Source: Chitinophagales bacterium (GTDB lineage Bacteria; Bacteroidota; Bacteroidia; Chitinophagales; UBA2359). From it: a stretch of 19,178 nucleotides of DNA. Where the stretch lies: contig JAHDIA010000019.1 in the NCBI GenBank assembly GCA_020631035.1, positions 1 to 19,178 of the forward strand, read 5' to 3'. The position numbers were made by a program, and so were the translations under genes. This document shows, piece after piece, positions 7,865-16,227 of this stretch. The first letter of the stretch is position 1. The number at the start of each line of letters is the position of its first letter. Under the pieces are notes generated by a model. It searched no databases. It worked only from the letters and a program-made list of their open reading frames with translations, and was not told where the DNA came from.

Positions 7865-8755
7865 TTAAATCAAATGGCTATCATCATAATTATTGGCTTC
7901 AACCACTCTTTTGGCGATGATGGTAGAATTGTCTTTTATTTTTAATGTTTGGGTATTTTTTTCAAAATCTATAGGTTGATTGAATATGGGTAAAAATCTT
8001 TTTTTATAAAAGACCCAACCATAAAACTCATCTCTTTCGTCACGCATTGATACGGGTGTATCTGGAAATTTAATATCGTGATCTTCTATAAACCGATTAA
8101 ACCACTGTCCTATACTGACCCCTTCGGGTATTTTGGCATCCAGATTAGAGTACAGTGGGTCATCGGGGTCTCGTCTTACACGAATGGTCGCTTCTCTCAA
8201 CCTTCTCAAATCTATGGTTTCCCAGTAGTCATAATCTGTGTTTTTAGCTGGATACCACAATTTGTAAATTTTGGGAGGAATTTCGACAAAAGCATCTTCT
8301 GCCCATTTGAGAAAGAAAGGGGTAAATATCCATATCACACCCATCGAAACCATTGGAGTATAATCGAGTTCATTTAGGCGTTCAAAAATGATGAAATGGA
8401 GCCATCCTCCCAACATCATTGATACAATCAATGCCATCATAAAAAAGACCAGATTGTCATCAAAACCAATGGATTCAAAAAGATCTGTATAGGTAAACTG
8501 CACCAACATAAAACCAAAAAAGAAGAAATATAGGTGCGTTAGTAAAAGTCCTGTTGGATAAAAATAAATATCAAACAACCCAAGAAAAACTATTGGTACA
8601 GCTATGAATATTCCTGTTAGTAAAACAAAAATAATCAAACGCCTCATACTCAACAGAGACCGTCCTTTTTTTATAATGCTAAACACCACTGCCATGATGA
8701 TTAACAACAATGGGAACAAAATGTATTTCAGAAAAAATGCTGCAAATAAAGACAT
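7865..8755 (-). CDS. tssN: T6SS subtype iii polytopic membrane protein TssN
   Basis: The 296-residue product has four to five strongly hydrophobic segments in its first half (about 5-27, 38-60, 68-90, 103-123 and 133-150) and a soluble, charged C-terminal domain of about 140 residues rich in Asp, Arg and Trp (YDYWETIDLRRLREATIRVRRD). This architecture and the place between tssG and tssK fit TssN, the inner-membrane component found only in the Bacteroidota T6SS and thought to stand in for TssL/TssM. Clear loss of hydrophobicity after residue 155 suggests the C-terminal domain is cytoplasmic, where it could meet TssK. The start ATG at 8755 leads straight into the first membrane helix; no alternative start is needed. 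Confidence 0.78.
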   Translation of the reverse strand: MSLFAAFFLKYILFPLLLIIMAVVFSIIKKGRSLLSMRRLIIFVLLTGIFIAVPIVFLGLFDIYFYPTGLLLTHLYFFFFGFMLVQFTYTDLFESIGFDDNLVFFMMALIVSMMLGGWLHFIIFERLNELDYTPMVSMGVIWIFTPFFLKWAEDAFVEIPPKIYKLWYPAKNTDYDYWETIDLRRLREATIRVRRDPDDPLYSNLDAKIPEGVSIGQWFNRFIEDHDIKFPDTPVSMRDERDEFYGWVFYKKRFLPIFNQPIDFEKNTQTLKIKDNSTIIAKRVVEANNYDDSHLI

Positions 8756-8798
8756 TTAATATCGGTTTAGTTGTGTTGTATTAACTTTGGTTACATTC

Positions 8799-9830
8799 CT
8801 AAATGGTTATATTGACTCCTAGATACCCATCGTGTCCAAGTATTCGATCAGTTGCGCTATCATTTATTTGAAACTCAAAATGAATATCTCTAGAAGTAAT
8901 GTCAAACAAATCCATTATGCCCAAAATATATTCTTGTTTCTTTTTATCTGCTACATACTCATCTACTTCTTGGGCACTATCCAGCCATATTTTTATCAAT
9001 AAATCATCTAGTTCTGCTTGGCATCCACTCCCTGTCAAGCCCGAATCTATTCCCAAGACATTCGCTCCCAATCGCTCATAAGGTGGATTTTCATAAAAGT
9101 GTGGAATTTCTTTTACCTCTACTTTTTTGCTTAGTAAAATGGTCAACAATTGAGCTTGTAAATCCAAACTACATTTTAGATGTTCGTGATAAACAATGGT
9201 TGACAACAATATCAAAGCTTGATGGTATGTATGCTGTAAATCGTGTTGAAAAAACTCCTGTACCAAACGAATAATAGACTTACCTGTTGGCTTAGTTTTA
9301 ATTTTTTCTTTAGGGCTGTAGTCTTGCAAATACGGCCAGGTCATTTCTCGTTCTAAGGCCTCTGTTTTGTATTCAAACATTGCTGTGTCAAATAAAGTAA
9401 ATATTTGTCGGCACTGTTCTGTTACAATTGTATTGCTTTTTATTTCGTCGACAATGTCCCCTACTGTTGAGTAAGCATGACCTAATGTCAATGGATGAAA
9501 CATTGCTTCTGGCAAAGACTGAAAAAGACCATTTTGACTAAGGGTAATTACATTGTAATGCAAATACTTTTCCCTAAACAAATGGCTTTGTTCTACCACA
9601 TCTATAACATCTCTTGGATACCTCCAACCACTATTGCCTCGAAAAATGACATAAGAAAAAATATCTTCATTTTCTATTAGGTCAGATTGTCTCATTAGAA
9701 AATGAATTTCCAGCCAAAACAATTCAGAAATGTATGTTTTGAGTCTTGGTAAATCAAATTCAGATTTCAACTCTAATTTCCGCTTGGGAATATTGAGTTC
9801 TTTTTTCATATCTAAATTTCTAAAAGCCAT
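8799..9830 (-). CDS. tssG: T6SS baseplate component TssG
   Basis: The 343-residue protein occupies the expected place for TssG, the baseplate wedge subunit that binds two TssF and one TssE. TssG proteins are usually about 300-350 residues, so the length fits. I see no strong short motif; the segments VIFRGNSGWRYPRDVIDVVEQ-like near 62-82 and HPLTLGHAYSTVGDI near 110 are family-plausible, and the C-terminal part (LGANVLGIDSGLTGSGCQAELDDLLIKIWLDSAQEV) resembles the LG.....lG....d....f.i.igp pattern of TssG. The first ATG (9830) has AGTGGA five bases upstream; a second Met at residue 8 lacks any such site. The gene is separated from tssH by 793 bp although both point the same way. Synteny carries much of the call. 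Confidence 0.75.
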   Translation of the reverse strand: MAFRNLDMKKELNIPKRKLELKSEFDLPRLKTYISELFWLEIHFLMRQSDLIENEDIFSYVIFRGNSGWRYPRDVIDVVEQSHLFREKYLHYNVITLSQNGLFQSLPEAMFHPLTLGHAYSTVGDIVDEIKSNTIVTEQCRQIFTLFDTAMFEYKTEALEREMTWPYLQDYSPKEKIKTKPTGKSIIRLVQEFFQHDLQHTYHQALILLSTIVYHEHLKCSLDLQAQLLTILLSKKVEVKEIPHFYENPPYERLGANVLGIDSGLTGSGCQAELDDLLIKIWLDSAQEVDEYVADKKKQEYILGIMDLFDITSRDIHFEFQINDSATDRILGHDGYLGVNITI

Positions 9831-9860
9831 TGTCCACTTTTTTCAATCGATTTATTTTTC

Positions 9861-9991
9861 AATAAAATATGGTTTTTTGACAATTTTTGGAGAGTGCTTC
9901 TTGAACAAATAGTAGGGAGCCGCAGGCGACTGGATAGCTTGTTTAAGAAGCAGCTCTCTTTAACAAAAATTGTCAAAGAACATAAAATATT
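9861..9991. repeat. ~130-bp imperfect inverted repeat (MITE- or REP-like)
   Basis: The left arm runs from AATAAAATAT (9861) through TTTGACAATTTTTG (9876-9889), GAGAG and GCTTCTTGAACAA (9896-9908). The right arm is the near-complement: TTGTTTAAGAAGC (9939-9951), CTCTC, CAAAAATTGTCAAA (9964-9977) and ATAAAATATT (9982-9991). Small insertions (TTAA, one C) break the pairing. The loop of about 30 bases is GC-richer and contains GGGAGCCGCAGGC and GGATAGC. No protein is encoded. It could be a non-autonomous mobile element or a structured RNA; I see no clear target-site duplication. Confidence 0.65.
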
Positions 9992-10021
9992 ACAAAGGTG
10001 TGCCCTAGAAATCACCATCAC

Positions 10022-10045
10022 CACCAATGCCACAAGGCTATGGTG
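10022..10045. repeat. Small hairpin in the tssH-tssG gap
   Basis: CACCAATGCC (10022-10031) and GGCTATGGTG (10036-10045) pair at eight of ten positions around an ACAA loop. There is no adjacent T-run, and its role is unknown. Confidence 0.35.
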
Positions 10046-10107
10046 TTGTTGTATATTCTGTGTAGGTATGAAAAAGAGAAGAAAACCCACCCAATATTAC
10101 ATTAACT

Positions 10108-10127
10108 TATACCATTTTTATGGTATA
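10108..10127. terminator. Perfect 8-bp hairpin with T-rich flanks, possible terminator
   Basis: TATACCAT (10108-10115) and ATGGTATA (10120-10127) form a perfect stem around TTTT. On the plus strand TTTTATG follows; on the minus strand, the direction of tssH transcription, AGTTAATG follows. The stem is AT-rich and weak, so a terminator role is uncertain and would favour the plus direction, where no gene is seen. Confidence 0.25.
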
Positions 10128-10237
10128 TTTTATGTTGTAACAATCTTGAATTCCACTCTTCAAGCTTGTCTATTTAATTGATTATATCTATTTACAAAAT
10201 TGTGTGCTGCTGGGATAAGCGGAGGAAAAACCTTGAG

Positions 10238-10326
10238 ACGAAGCTAGTCGCTTTGCGAATCTACGCCCGATAGTAGCGGATAGCTCCCAACGGGACTAGA
10301 AGCGGATAGCGGGGACTCGACTTCGT
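10238..10326. repeat. GGATAGC-type intergenic element
   Basis: The direct repeats TAGTAGCGGATAGC (10271-10284) and TAGAAGCGGATAGC (10297-10310) differ at one position and lie 26 bp apart, with CTCCC/GGGAC pairing possibilities between them. Outer arms ACGAAG...TCG (10238-10250) and CGACTTCGT (10318-10326) close the element. It is distinctly GC-richer than its surroundings. GCGGATAGC-cored repeats are a common feature of Bacteroidota intergenic DNA, from general knowledge; copy number in this genome cannot be judged here. Confidence 0.5.
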
Positions 10327-10459
10327 TTAAAAGTGTTTCCGTTCCGTCCTCATCATTTATATCTATGTTGTATCATTGTTTTTTGTTTTAATTATTGTTA
10401 AAATATGTTTTATTTTTACCCATTGTGGGTACTTTTATTTTGCAATGTCATTGGTTCTA

Positions 10460-10608
10460 GGCTACGTCTTCTCTGGTTATCGGGCGCATGTTTTTGGCTG
10501 CGTCTTAAACTTCATCCATCCGCTTCGTCCTGCGCTTTTGCCCATTTTTGGGGAGACCTAGCTTGTATTTTCACCCGTTTTGGGAGAGACGTAGCATGGC
10601 TACGTCTT
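10460..10608. repeat. GGCTACGTCTT repeat cluster and hairpin downstream of tssH
   Basis: GGCTACGTCTT occurs at 10460-10470 and 10598-10608, with GGCTGCGTCTT at 10496-10506. A second repeat, CCCnTTTTGGG followed by AGAC.TAGC, occurs at 10541-10563 and 10574-10595. The last copies merge into a perfect 9-bp hairpin, AGACGTAGC (10587-10595) and GCTACGTCT (10599-10607) with an ATG loop. The hairpin sits 16 bp past the tssH stop. On the minus strand it is not followed by T, so it is not a classical intrinsic terminator but could protect the 3' end of the tssH message. Confidence 0.45.
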
Positions 10609-10623
10609 TACATTGTTGTTGGT

Positions 10624-13161
10624 TTATGCATCGGTTTCGGCGGCAACACTTTCTTGGGCAACAACCCAATCAAATCCTTTTTCCTCATCGTATACCAAAT
10701 CGACCGTCATACCATCTTCGATTTCCCCCCCAACCAATTTTCGAGCAATGGGTCGCTTGACTTCAGAACGAATAACCGAAGCAACTGGTCTTGCTCCATA
10801 CTTTTCTGAATAGCCCATCAATGCCAATTTTTTTCTGGCTTCGGCTGGTAAATTGAGGGTAACTTTTCGGCGATCCAACATCTTCTCCAATTTCTTCAAT
10901 TGAATGTTGAAAATCAATTCGACCACATCTTCAGAAATTGGTGCGAATGGAACAATTTCGGTCAAACGTCCAAGAAACTCAGGTCTAAAATGTCCTGCCA
11001 TTACTTCAACCATTTGCTTAGAGGTTGGAATATTCCCTGCACGGAATTGGTCAGCAACCCAATCACTTCCAATGTTGGAAGTAAAGATGATGATGGCATT
11101 GGAAAAATCTCCTTTACGTCCTAATTTATCATGTATTTGTCCTTCGTCCATCATCTGCAAAAAGACATCATAGACCGAAGAGTGAGCCTTTTCAATTTCG
11201 TCAAACAAGACCACCGAATAAGGTTGTTGTCTAATTTTATTAACCAACATTCCCCCTTCTTGATAACCGACATAACCAGGAGGCGCACCATAAAGCAAAG
11301 CAGCCGAATGTTCTTCTTTGAACTCCGACATATCGAAACGAATGATTGCCTTTTCATCGTCAAATAAAAATTCGGCTATGGTTTTTGCCAACTCCGTTTT
11401 ACCTGTACCCGTTGGTCCAGAAAAGAAAAATGAACCTATTGGCTGTCCTGCTTGATTAAGTCCACTACGTGACTCAATGATGGCTTCTGAAAGTGATTTG
11501 ATGGCGTGGTCCTGCCCTACTACCCTACGCTTGAGATGAGATTCTATATTGAGCAATTTGTCTTTTTCTTGGGCTTGTACTTTACCAATTGGAATACCCG
11601 TTTTGTGTGCGACAATTGCAGCTACCTCAACAGGTGAAACTTCCTCAATTGGATTATTCGTTAAGTCCCACAACTCACCCAATACCGACTCTAGGAAAGT
11701 AAAAATATCTTCGTTTGAATTTAATTCTTGTACATTGGTTTCATTGGATAATTGTCCCAACAATACTGGGCTGATTCTCATTTCCATTTGAGAATTGAGC
11801 CAAAGCAATGCCGCTTTTAAATTGTCCTCACTTCCAATAAATTCACCCGCTTTGTCCTGCCCTCTCAACTCTTCCAAAGATTTGGACATATTGCTGATTT
11901 CGTGCTTGGACTGTTTGTTGCAAATATTGACTGCTGACATCGTACGGTCAATCAAATCAATGGCACTAAAGGGCAATTTGCGTTCTTTAAAATAGCGTTG
12001 TGCTAAGTGAACGCTTTCTTTCAATGCTTTTTCGTTGACATCTACTTGATAATGTTTGGCAAATTCTTCTTGGTAAGCTTTGAGGCATTTGATGGTTTCC
12101 AGTTCTCCCAATTCATTGAGACGTACCACCTCCATTCTTTCCAAAAGTGAGTTTTGTTTTTCGATGGTCTTTCTAAAGCTATCAGAAGTACAAGTAGCAA
12201 TGATAGAGATTTCTGATTTGTCCATTTCAGAAGCGACCAAAGCAATAAGGCTATTATTGCCTGACTCTAGATCAGATAAAAGCAAATGAAAATCGTCCAT
12301 TATCAACAATACCCTCCCCTCTAACTTTTGAATGGCCTCAAATACTTTTTGCACTCTTGAAGAAACTTCCGATGGACCTTGACAGCCATTAATAAGTTTG
12401 ACAACATCACATTTTAAAATCCGCAATGTTTTCCAGATGTCAAATTTCTCTTTTCTTTCGGTAATATGTGAGATAAAAGCGTCAATTAGTGCGGTCTTTC
12501 CAACACCTGCATCTCCAACAGCCAAAATGCCCACATTGTAGTAACGCAAGATAGTCTCCTCAATCATACGAACTTCTTTGTCTCGTCCAATGATTTCGTC
12601 TTGATTGCTTTCTTGCTGTTTCTCAAGTAAGTACTCTTGACAGTAAGGAATTTTTTTATTGACACTGCCACCACTGACTGTACTGTGTTGTATGCTATCG
12701 GTCAAAGATTCTCCTCCTGTGTCTTCTCCCCCACCCGATTCAAATAGTTGTATGAATTCGTGTTGACTGATGGGTAAGGTTTTTAATTGCCCAATTGAAT
12801 AAACAACTCCTGGGGTAATGATTCCCAGAAACACACAAACAGGATCGACATAATAAGTTCCCAAAACGAGTTGGTTTCGTTCTGCTTCGGTTAAAAGTCG
12901 TTTGGCTTCGTCGTCTGGTGTAATAGTAGCAACAGGCGTAAGTGCCTTGGGATAGGTTTCCAATCTCATCGCAGCCCATTCCACGATGTAGTCCACATCA
13001 TTGCCTTGGCTTTGCAACATAGGTCCAACGCCTGTATCTTCTTTTAAGATGGCCAACAGAAGGTGTGCTGGACCATAGTTTTCGTGCGAAGCTCTACTGG
13101 CAATTTTTTTGGCTCGCTGAATTGTTTCGTTTAAATTCTCACTATAATTTGAGTTCTGCAT
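10624..13161 (-). CDS. tssH: T6SS sheath-disassembly AAA+ ATPase TssH (ClpV)
   Basis: TssH is the Clp/Hsp100 hexamer that strips contracted TssB/TssC sheaths for reuse in the cytoplasm. The 845-residue protein has a Clp N-domain (about 1-145), a linker, a first AAA+ domain with Walker A GDAGVGKT (216-223), a short middle region, and a second AAA+ domain with Walker A GPTGTGKT (582-589), pore loop GYVG (629-632), Walker B VVLFDEIE (650-657), sensor TSN (694-696), Arg finger R732 and GARP sensor 2 (789-792). Domain 2 looks fully active. Domain 1 is unusual: Walker B reads LIMDDF (D289-D290 instead of DE), and the usual K-Y-R-G-E-F-E pore loop is not recognisable (INGCQGPSEVSSR there instead). 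It lies 43 bp after tssF. The place in a tss cluster distinguishes it from ClpB/ClpC. Confidence 0.92.
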   Translation of the reverse strand: MQNSNYSENLNETIQRAKKIASRASHENYGPAHLLLAILKEDTGVGPMLQSQGNDVDYIVEWAAMRLETYPKALTPVATITPDDEAKRLLTEAERNQLVLGTYYVDPVCVFLGIITPGVVYSIGQLKTLPISQHEFIQLFESGGGEDTGGESLTDSIQHSTVSGGSVNKKIPYCQEYLLEKQQESNQDEIIGRDKEVRMIEETILRYYNVGILAVGDAGVGKTALIDAFISHITERKEKFDIWKTLRILKCDVVKLINGCQGPSEVSSRVQKVFEAIQKLEGRVLLIMDDFHLLLSDLESGNNSLIALVASEMDKSEISIIATCTSDSFRKTIEKQNSLLERMEVVRLNELGELETIKCLKAYQEEFAKHYQVDVNEKALKESVHLAQRYFKERKLPFSAIDLIDRTMSAVNICNKQSKHEISNMSKSLEELRGQDKAGEFIGSEDNLKAALLWLNSQMEMRISPVLLGQLSNETNVQELNSNEDIFTFLESVLGELWDLTNNPIEEVSPVEVAAIVAHKTGIPIGKVQAQEKDKLLNIESHLKRRVVGQDHAIKSLSEAIIESRSGLNQAGQPIGSFFFSGPTGTGKTELAKTIAEFLFDDEKAIIRFDMSEFKEEHSAALLYGAPPGYVGYQEGGMLVNKIRQQPYSVVLFDEIEKAHSSVYDVFLQMMDEGQIHDKLGRKGDFSNAIIIFTSNIGSDWVADQFRAGNIPTSKQMVEVMAGHFRPEFLGRLTEIVPFAPISEDVVELIFNIQLKKLEKMLDRRKVTLNLPAEARKKLALMGYSEKYGARPVASVIRSEVKRPIARKLVGGEIEDGMTVDLVYDEEKGFDWVVAQESVAAETDA

Positions 13162-13204
13162 TTTGGGGTTTTCTTTTGGGTAAACTATATTTATTTTTAC
13201 TCAA

Positions 13205-15067
13205 CTATTTTTGCATGACTGACACATAATAATGATGACCTCTCACAGCTTTGTTTCTGATTTTCTTTTCTAGTCCATCGCTAATGATTTCCCATTCTGC
13301 TGTTGTATGTATGTGCGCTTTGGGAGTCAGCAATATATCTGTGATGCGTACCAAACCTTTTTTCTTGTGGGGAAAAATTTTCACCCCTGGTTTGATGTCT
13401 ACCTTTTCTATAATGTGTCCGACTTCTTTTTGTATATAATTGTTGATGTCTGATTTGGAGACCAACCTGTTTTTGGAGATGACCAAATCTCTTAGTTCTG
13501 CAATTTTCTCCGAACCTTGTGGGGCCGACTTTCCTCCCATTGTAGGTGTCACCAAATGAATGCTATTGGGATCAAGTAAGCTGGCTATTCGGTATTGTTG
13601 CAATTCGGTACCAATAGGCAAGTCATTGCCATATTCGGCATTGGTCGTCCAATATTCGTATTCAATCCACTCAGAATTTTTATTGGGGAAAGTCAATACA
13701 TATGCATTGTGTCTTTGCCTGTGTTTTCCATCATCTTTGACCCTTGCCATTTTGCCTTCCAAAACCTCAATACTCTCATACAATTCTTGCAAATGCATCA
13801 AGATGGTATCCTGTCCCAAAGAAGAAAAAGTGTTCCCTTCTTCTCTTACCTTATAGGTCAACTGCTCTAACAATTCCATTCCAGTTCGTGTATCAAAACT
13901 TTCGAGATTACCATAGTAAACTTTGTAAGTTGCTGTTTCGCCTTCTTTGATGTTTACATCAGGTAAAGAACGGTAAGTAACATCTCTTTGGTCACTGACT
14001 CTACCTACAGATAAAAACTGCTCCCCCACTAAAGTTTCCAATGGTAGAATACGCCCCGATCTAGAAAGGTTGTGTTGAAACTTGAGCAATCTTTTGTTGA
14101 CTATGACAAAGCAATTGAGAAATATCTTCATTTCTTCCAAAAGCTTTCTTCCAAATTTTTCTGGAAACTGAACCCGCATCCATAAACAATTTGTGTCAAA
14201 CAATTCAAGGGTATCTTCATCAAAAAACTCCTTAAATGATTCGGGATAAGGTGTAAGCATATTTTGTCCAATTCTAATGGGCTTTTTGCCTACTCCTACA
14301 GAAGCAGTAACAAATCGGTTTTGATAAAAGGCGCTGATGTTGTTGACAATGTCTTGACGACTGAGTACCTCAAAATTGGGTTCTCCATCATTGATGATGG
14401 TTTCTAAAGGAATGTTGTCTGCTTCAGGATGAACGATTTCAAATGTCGTATGTGGGTTAAACCTAAAAGTTTCATTTAAATCATAGTCTCCTTTAATGTC
14501 TAGGAAAAATTTATAATCACTAATTTGAGGAGATGTTCCTAAATGTTCAATACCGATCCATACTTCACCATCAGGGAATTGTGTCCCCTCTTTGGTTTTC
14601 GGCATTTCTTCTTTGTACAGTCCATCAATTATCTGGTAAAACCTTCTTCCACTTGCCAACCACTTTATTTGTGCATTGACCAATGGAGTATCACCAATGG
14701 TAGAAAAATATAAATCGCCCTGTATTTTCCCAAACGTAACATCTTTGAGTCCATTGGGAATGTAAAACTGATTCTTGGGGGTAAGCACCACATTTTCGTC
14801 AAGTGGTATTGCTTTTAAGACAGCATGACCAGGCAGAGCCAATAACTGTTCTCCTGGAACCAAGATAGTTGCCAAGTCTTCTAACACTTTGCTATTTGAA
14901 GCCATTATGCTTTGCCCTACTTTCGATAATTCAAAAGCAAGCGCATCCAACAACAACTTGACCAATGGGTCCATTTCATTAATGTTTGAAATATTCCACA
15001 TTTTAACAGCCTTCTGTATCAAGCTTCTTTTTATTCGATCTTTATTGGCTAATAGGTTAGGATTCAT
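13205..15067 (-). CDS. tssF: T6SS baseplate component TssF
   Basis: The 620-residue product is TssF (VasA/ImpG family), the main wedge subunit of the baseplate that nucleates sheath assembly; family members are about 580-630 residues. The N-terminal region DPLVKLLLDALAFELSKVGQSI (about 32-53) then LEDLATILVPGEQLLALPGHAVLKAIPL (63-90) corresponds to the conserved DP.verL.egfAfl..r....l.d..pe.t..ll..l.P....p.Ps.ai.....  pattern. Near the C-terminus, LRDLVISKNRLVSKSDINNYIQ also fits the family (an R.lv...d...f segment). The ATG at 15067 has GGAGAG five bases upstream, the best ribosome binding site in the cluster. It follows tssE by 22 bp and precedes tssH by 43 bp. Confidence 0.88.
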   Translation of the reverse strand: MNPNLLANKDRIKRSLIQKAVKMWNISNINEMDPLVKLLLDALAFELSKVGQSIMASNSKVLEDLATILVPGEQLLALPGHAVLKAIPLDENVVLTPKNQFYIPNGLKDVTFGKIQGDLYFSTIGDTPLVNAQIKWLASGRRFYQIIDGLYKEEMPKTKEGTQFPDGEVWIGIEHLGTSPQISDYKFFLDIKGDYDLNETFRFNPHTTFEIVHPEADNIPLETIINDGEPNFEVLSRQDIVNNISAFYQNRFVTASVGVGKKPIRIGQNMLTPYPESFKEFFDEDTLELFDTNCLWMRVQFPEKFGRKLLEEMKIFLNCFVIVNKRLLKFQHNLSRSGRILPLETLVGEQFLSVGRVSDQRDVTYRSLPDVNIKEGETATYKVYYGNLESFDTRTGMELLEQLTYKVREEGNTFSSLGQDTILMHLQELYESIEVLEGKMARVKDDGKHRQRHNAYVLTFPNKNSEWIEYEYWTTNAEYGNDLPIGTELQQYRIASLLDPNSIHLVTPTMGGKSAPQGSEKIAELRDLVISKNRLVSKSDINNYIQKEVGHIIEKVDIKPGVKIFPHKKKGLVRITDILLTPKAHIHTTAEWEIISDGLEKKIRNKAVRGHHYYVSVMQK

Positions 15068-15089
15068 TGTACTCTCCGTTTTTCACTTT

Positions 15090-15548
15090 TTATTTTGAGA
15101 TTGGGCTTAAAAATAGTTCTGTTCCAAATTTGTAGACTTCTAATGTTTTTGCTACAGTAGCATCAACCACAATCACGGCTCTCTTTTTAATATCAGGATA
15201 TTTTTTAAACGCATGTGTCCGTTCAACTTCTGAAACCTGTATGCTCACTTTCACATCCGTTAGTCTTGGTTCATACTTCTTAATGGATTCTAACAAAGTA
15301 TCTTCTATATCTTTTTGCCAAGCAAAATTTTTAGGCATTGTCTGAAATTGATAATCCCATATCTTACATCCAAAATCTGGTAAGCTAGGAAGCTCTCCCA
15401 ATCTTGTACAAATCATTATCATAAGATGTTGTGATATAGAATCTCCAATCTTACACTTTTGAGTTTTATTTAAACTAATTGCATTTGGATCCAAAGGCGC
15501 TTTATAATAATACATTTGCAGTTTTGTGTTTAATTCAATCACAGGCAT
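15090..15548 (-). CDS. tssE: T6SS baseplate component TssE (gp25-like)
   Basis: TssE is the small gp25/lysozyme-like wedge subunit that joins the sheath to the baseplate. I choose the ATG at 15548 (152 residues, MPVIELNTKL) over the frame's first ATG at 15581, because a purine-rich GAGGGGTAGGTGTGGA precedes the former while nothing precedes the latter. Residues 48-61, TRLGELPSLPDFGC, match the conserved TR.GER....pfG motif of the gp25 family, followed by KIWDYQF. The C-terminal part contains the strand-rich ITDVKVSI-like segment (EPRLTDVKVSIQVSEVER) typical of gp25. It is the first gene of the tssE-F-H block, with a 22-bp gap to tssF and a 1.08-kb gene-free upstream region. Confidence 0.88.
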   Translation of the reverse strand: MPVIELNTKLQMYYYKAPLDPNAISLNKTQKCKIGDSISQHLMIMICTRLGELPSLPDFGCKIWDYQFQTMPKNFAWQKDIEDTLLESIKKYEPRLTDVKVSIQVSEVERTHAFKKYPDIKKRAVIVVDATVAKTLEVYKFGTELFLSPISK

Positions 15549-15698
15549 TCCACACCTACCCCTCTGTTGCAGATTATGCACGAGAATCTTAATTGCAATT
15601 GATTTTGCAAAATAAAATCTTGGATTTTAAGTAGTGTAGTTTACTTGCTCTCTACATTGTTTCAATTTACATTAAAAAAATCATATACCTTTCCCGTA

Positions 15699-15717
15699 CC
15701 AATTACAATGTAATTGG
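15699..15717. promoter_or_regulatory. Perfect 8-bp palindrome upstream of tssE
   Basis: CCAATTAC (15699-15706) and GTAATTGG (15710-15717) are perfect inverted repeats with a 3-nt spacer, about 150-170 bp upstream of the tssE start. The compact dyad is more like an operator than a terminator, since no T-run follows on either strand. Confidence 0.35.
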
Positions 15718-15816
15718 CAACTATATAAAGTTTATTGTAAATATCAATCTATGTCGCCCACCTATAGAATATGATACCACATCAACTATTCCTTAACTAG
15801 ACATACGTATCTTCCA

Positions 15817-15842
15817 ACATACAAATGCACGCATTTGTATGT
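15817..15842. promoter_or_regulatory. Perfect 12-bp palindrome, CATACAAATGC arms
   Basis: ACATACAAATGC (15817-15828) and GCATTTGTATGT (15831-15842) are exact complements with only AC between them. This is the most perfect dyad in the window. It lies 270-295 bp upstream of tssE. On the minus strand no T-run follows the stem, so a regulator site or a cruciform is more likely than a terminator. The neighbouring ATACGTAT (15803-15810) is a second small palindrome. Confidence 0.5.
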
Positions 15843-16227
15843 AAAAAGAGCTAACCCTTTAGAATCAGTAGCTATTACACATGAAACATTCCCAGTTATG
15901 TTTAATAGTTATGTTCTATTAGTTAAATCAAAAAATTACAACCAAATAATTCCCTAAATCATTTTATTCCCAATTAAAGCTGCACATTAAATTTAAGAAG
16001 ATTGTTTCATCACTTAATGATTATGTGGAAAACCCACCATTTGCCCTATTTCTTAAGTAAAAAATCTATTTCTCATCACGAACCTAATATGCTCTACATC
16101 AAATACTCAAAATCCATACCAATAGATATAGATACCTAAGAAATGATGTTAGTTGAAGTTATTTCACAATTTATGATAAATATTATTATATTCTGTATAC
16201 TTTATGTAATCATCTACGAAATTACTA

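Larger units (their letters stand above)
9831..10623. other. Intergenic region between tssH and tssG, rich in inverted repeats
   Basis: No gene is convincing here. Short open frames exist on both strands (for example minus 9812-10090 and plus 9894-10181) but they read through the inverted repeats, have no family features and no start signals. The stretch holds a ~130-bp inverted repeat (9861-9991), two small hairpins (10022-10045 and 10108-10127), a GGATAGC element (10238-10326) and a repeat cluster next to the tssH stop (10460-10608). It splits an otherwise tightly packed gene cluster and looks like a landing zone for REP/MITE-like elements; it may also contain a terminator for tssEFH and a promoter for tssG onward. 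Confidence 0.6.

Noticed and set aside
9812..10181. Short open frames on both strands between tssG and tssH
   Set aside because: They read through the long inverted repeat, overlap the tssG start, and lack ribosome binding sites and recognisable domains.
10405..10813. Plus-strand open frames running into the tssH 3' end
   Set aside because: They are antisense to the tssH C-terminus and to repeat DNA; the sequence is low-complexity Phe/Cys/Trp-rich.
1..15548. Extracellular contractile injection system or phage tail instead of T6SS
   Set aside because: TssK, TssF, a ClpV-type ATPase, and the TssN-R membrane set are present, and no tape measure or tail spike gene was seen.
15549..15581. Longer TssE starting at 15581
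   Set aside because: No ribosome binding site precedes that ATG, and the added residues (HNLQQRGRCG) are not family-like; the ATG at 15548 has a purine-rich upstream site.
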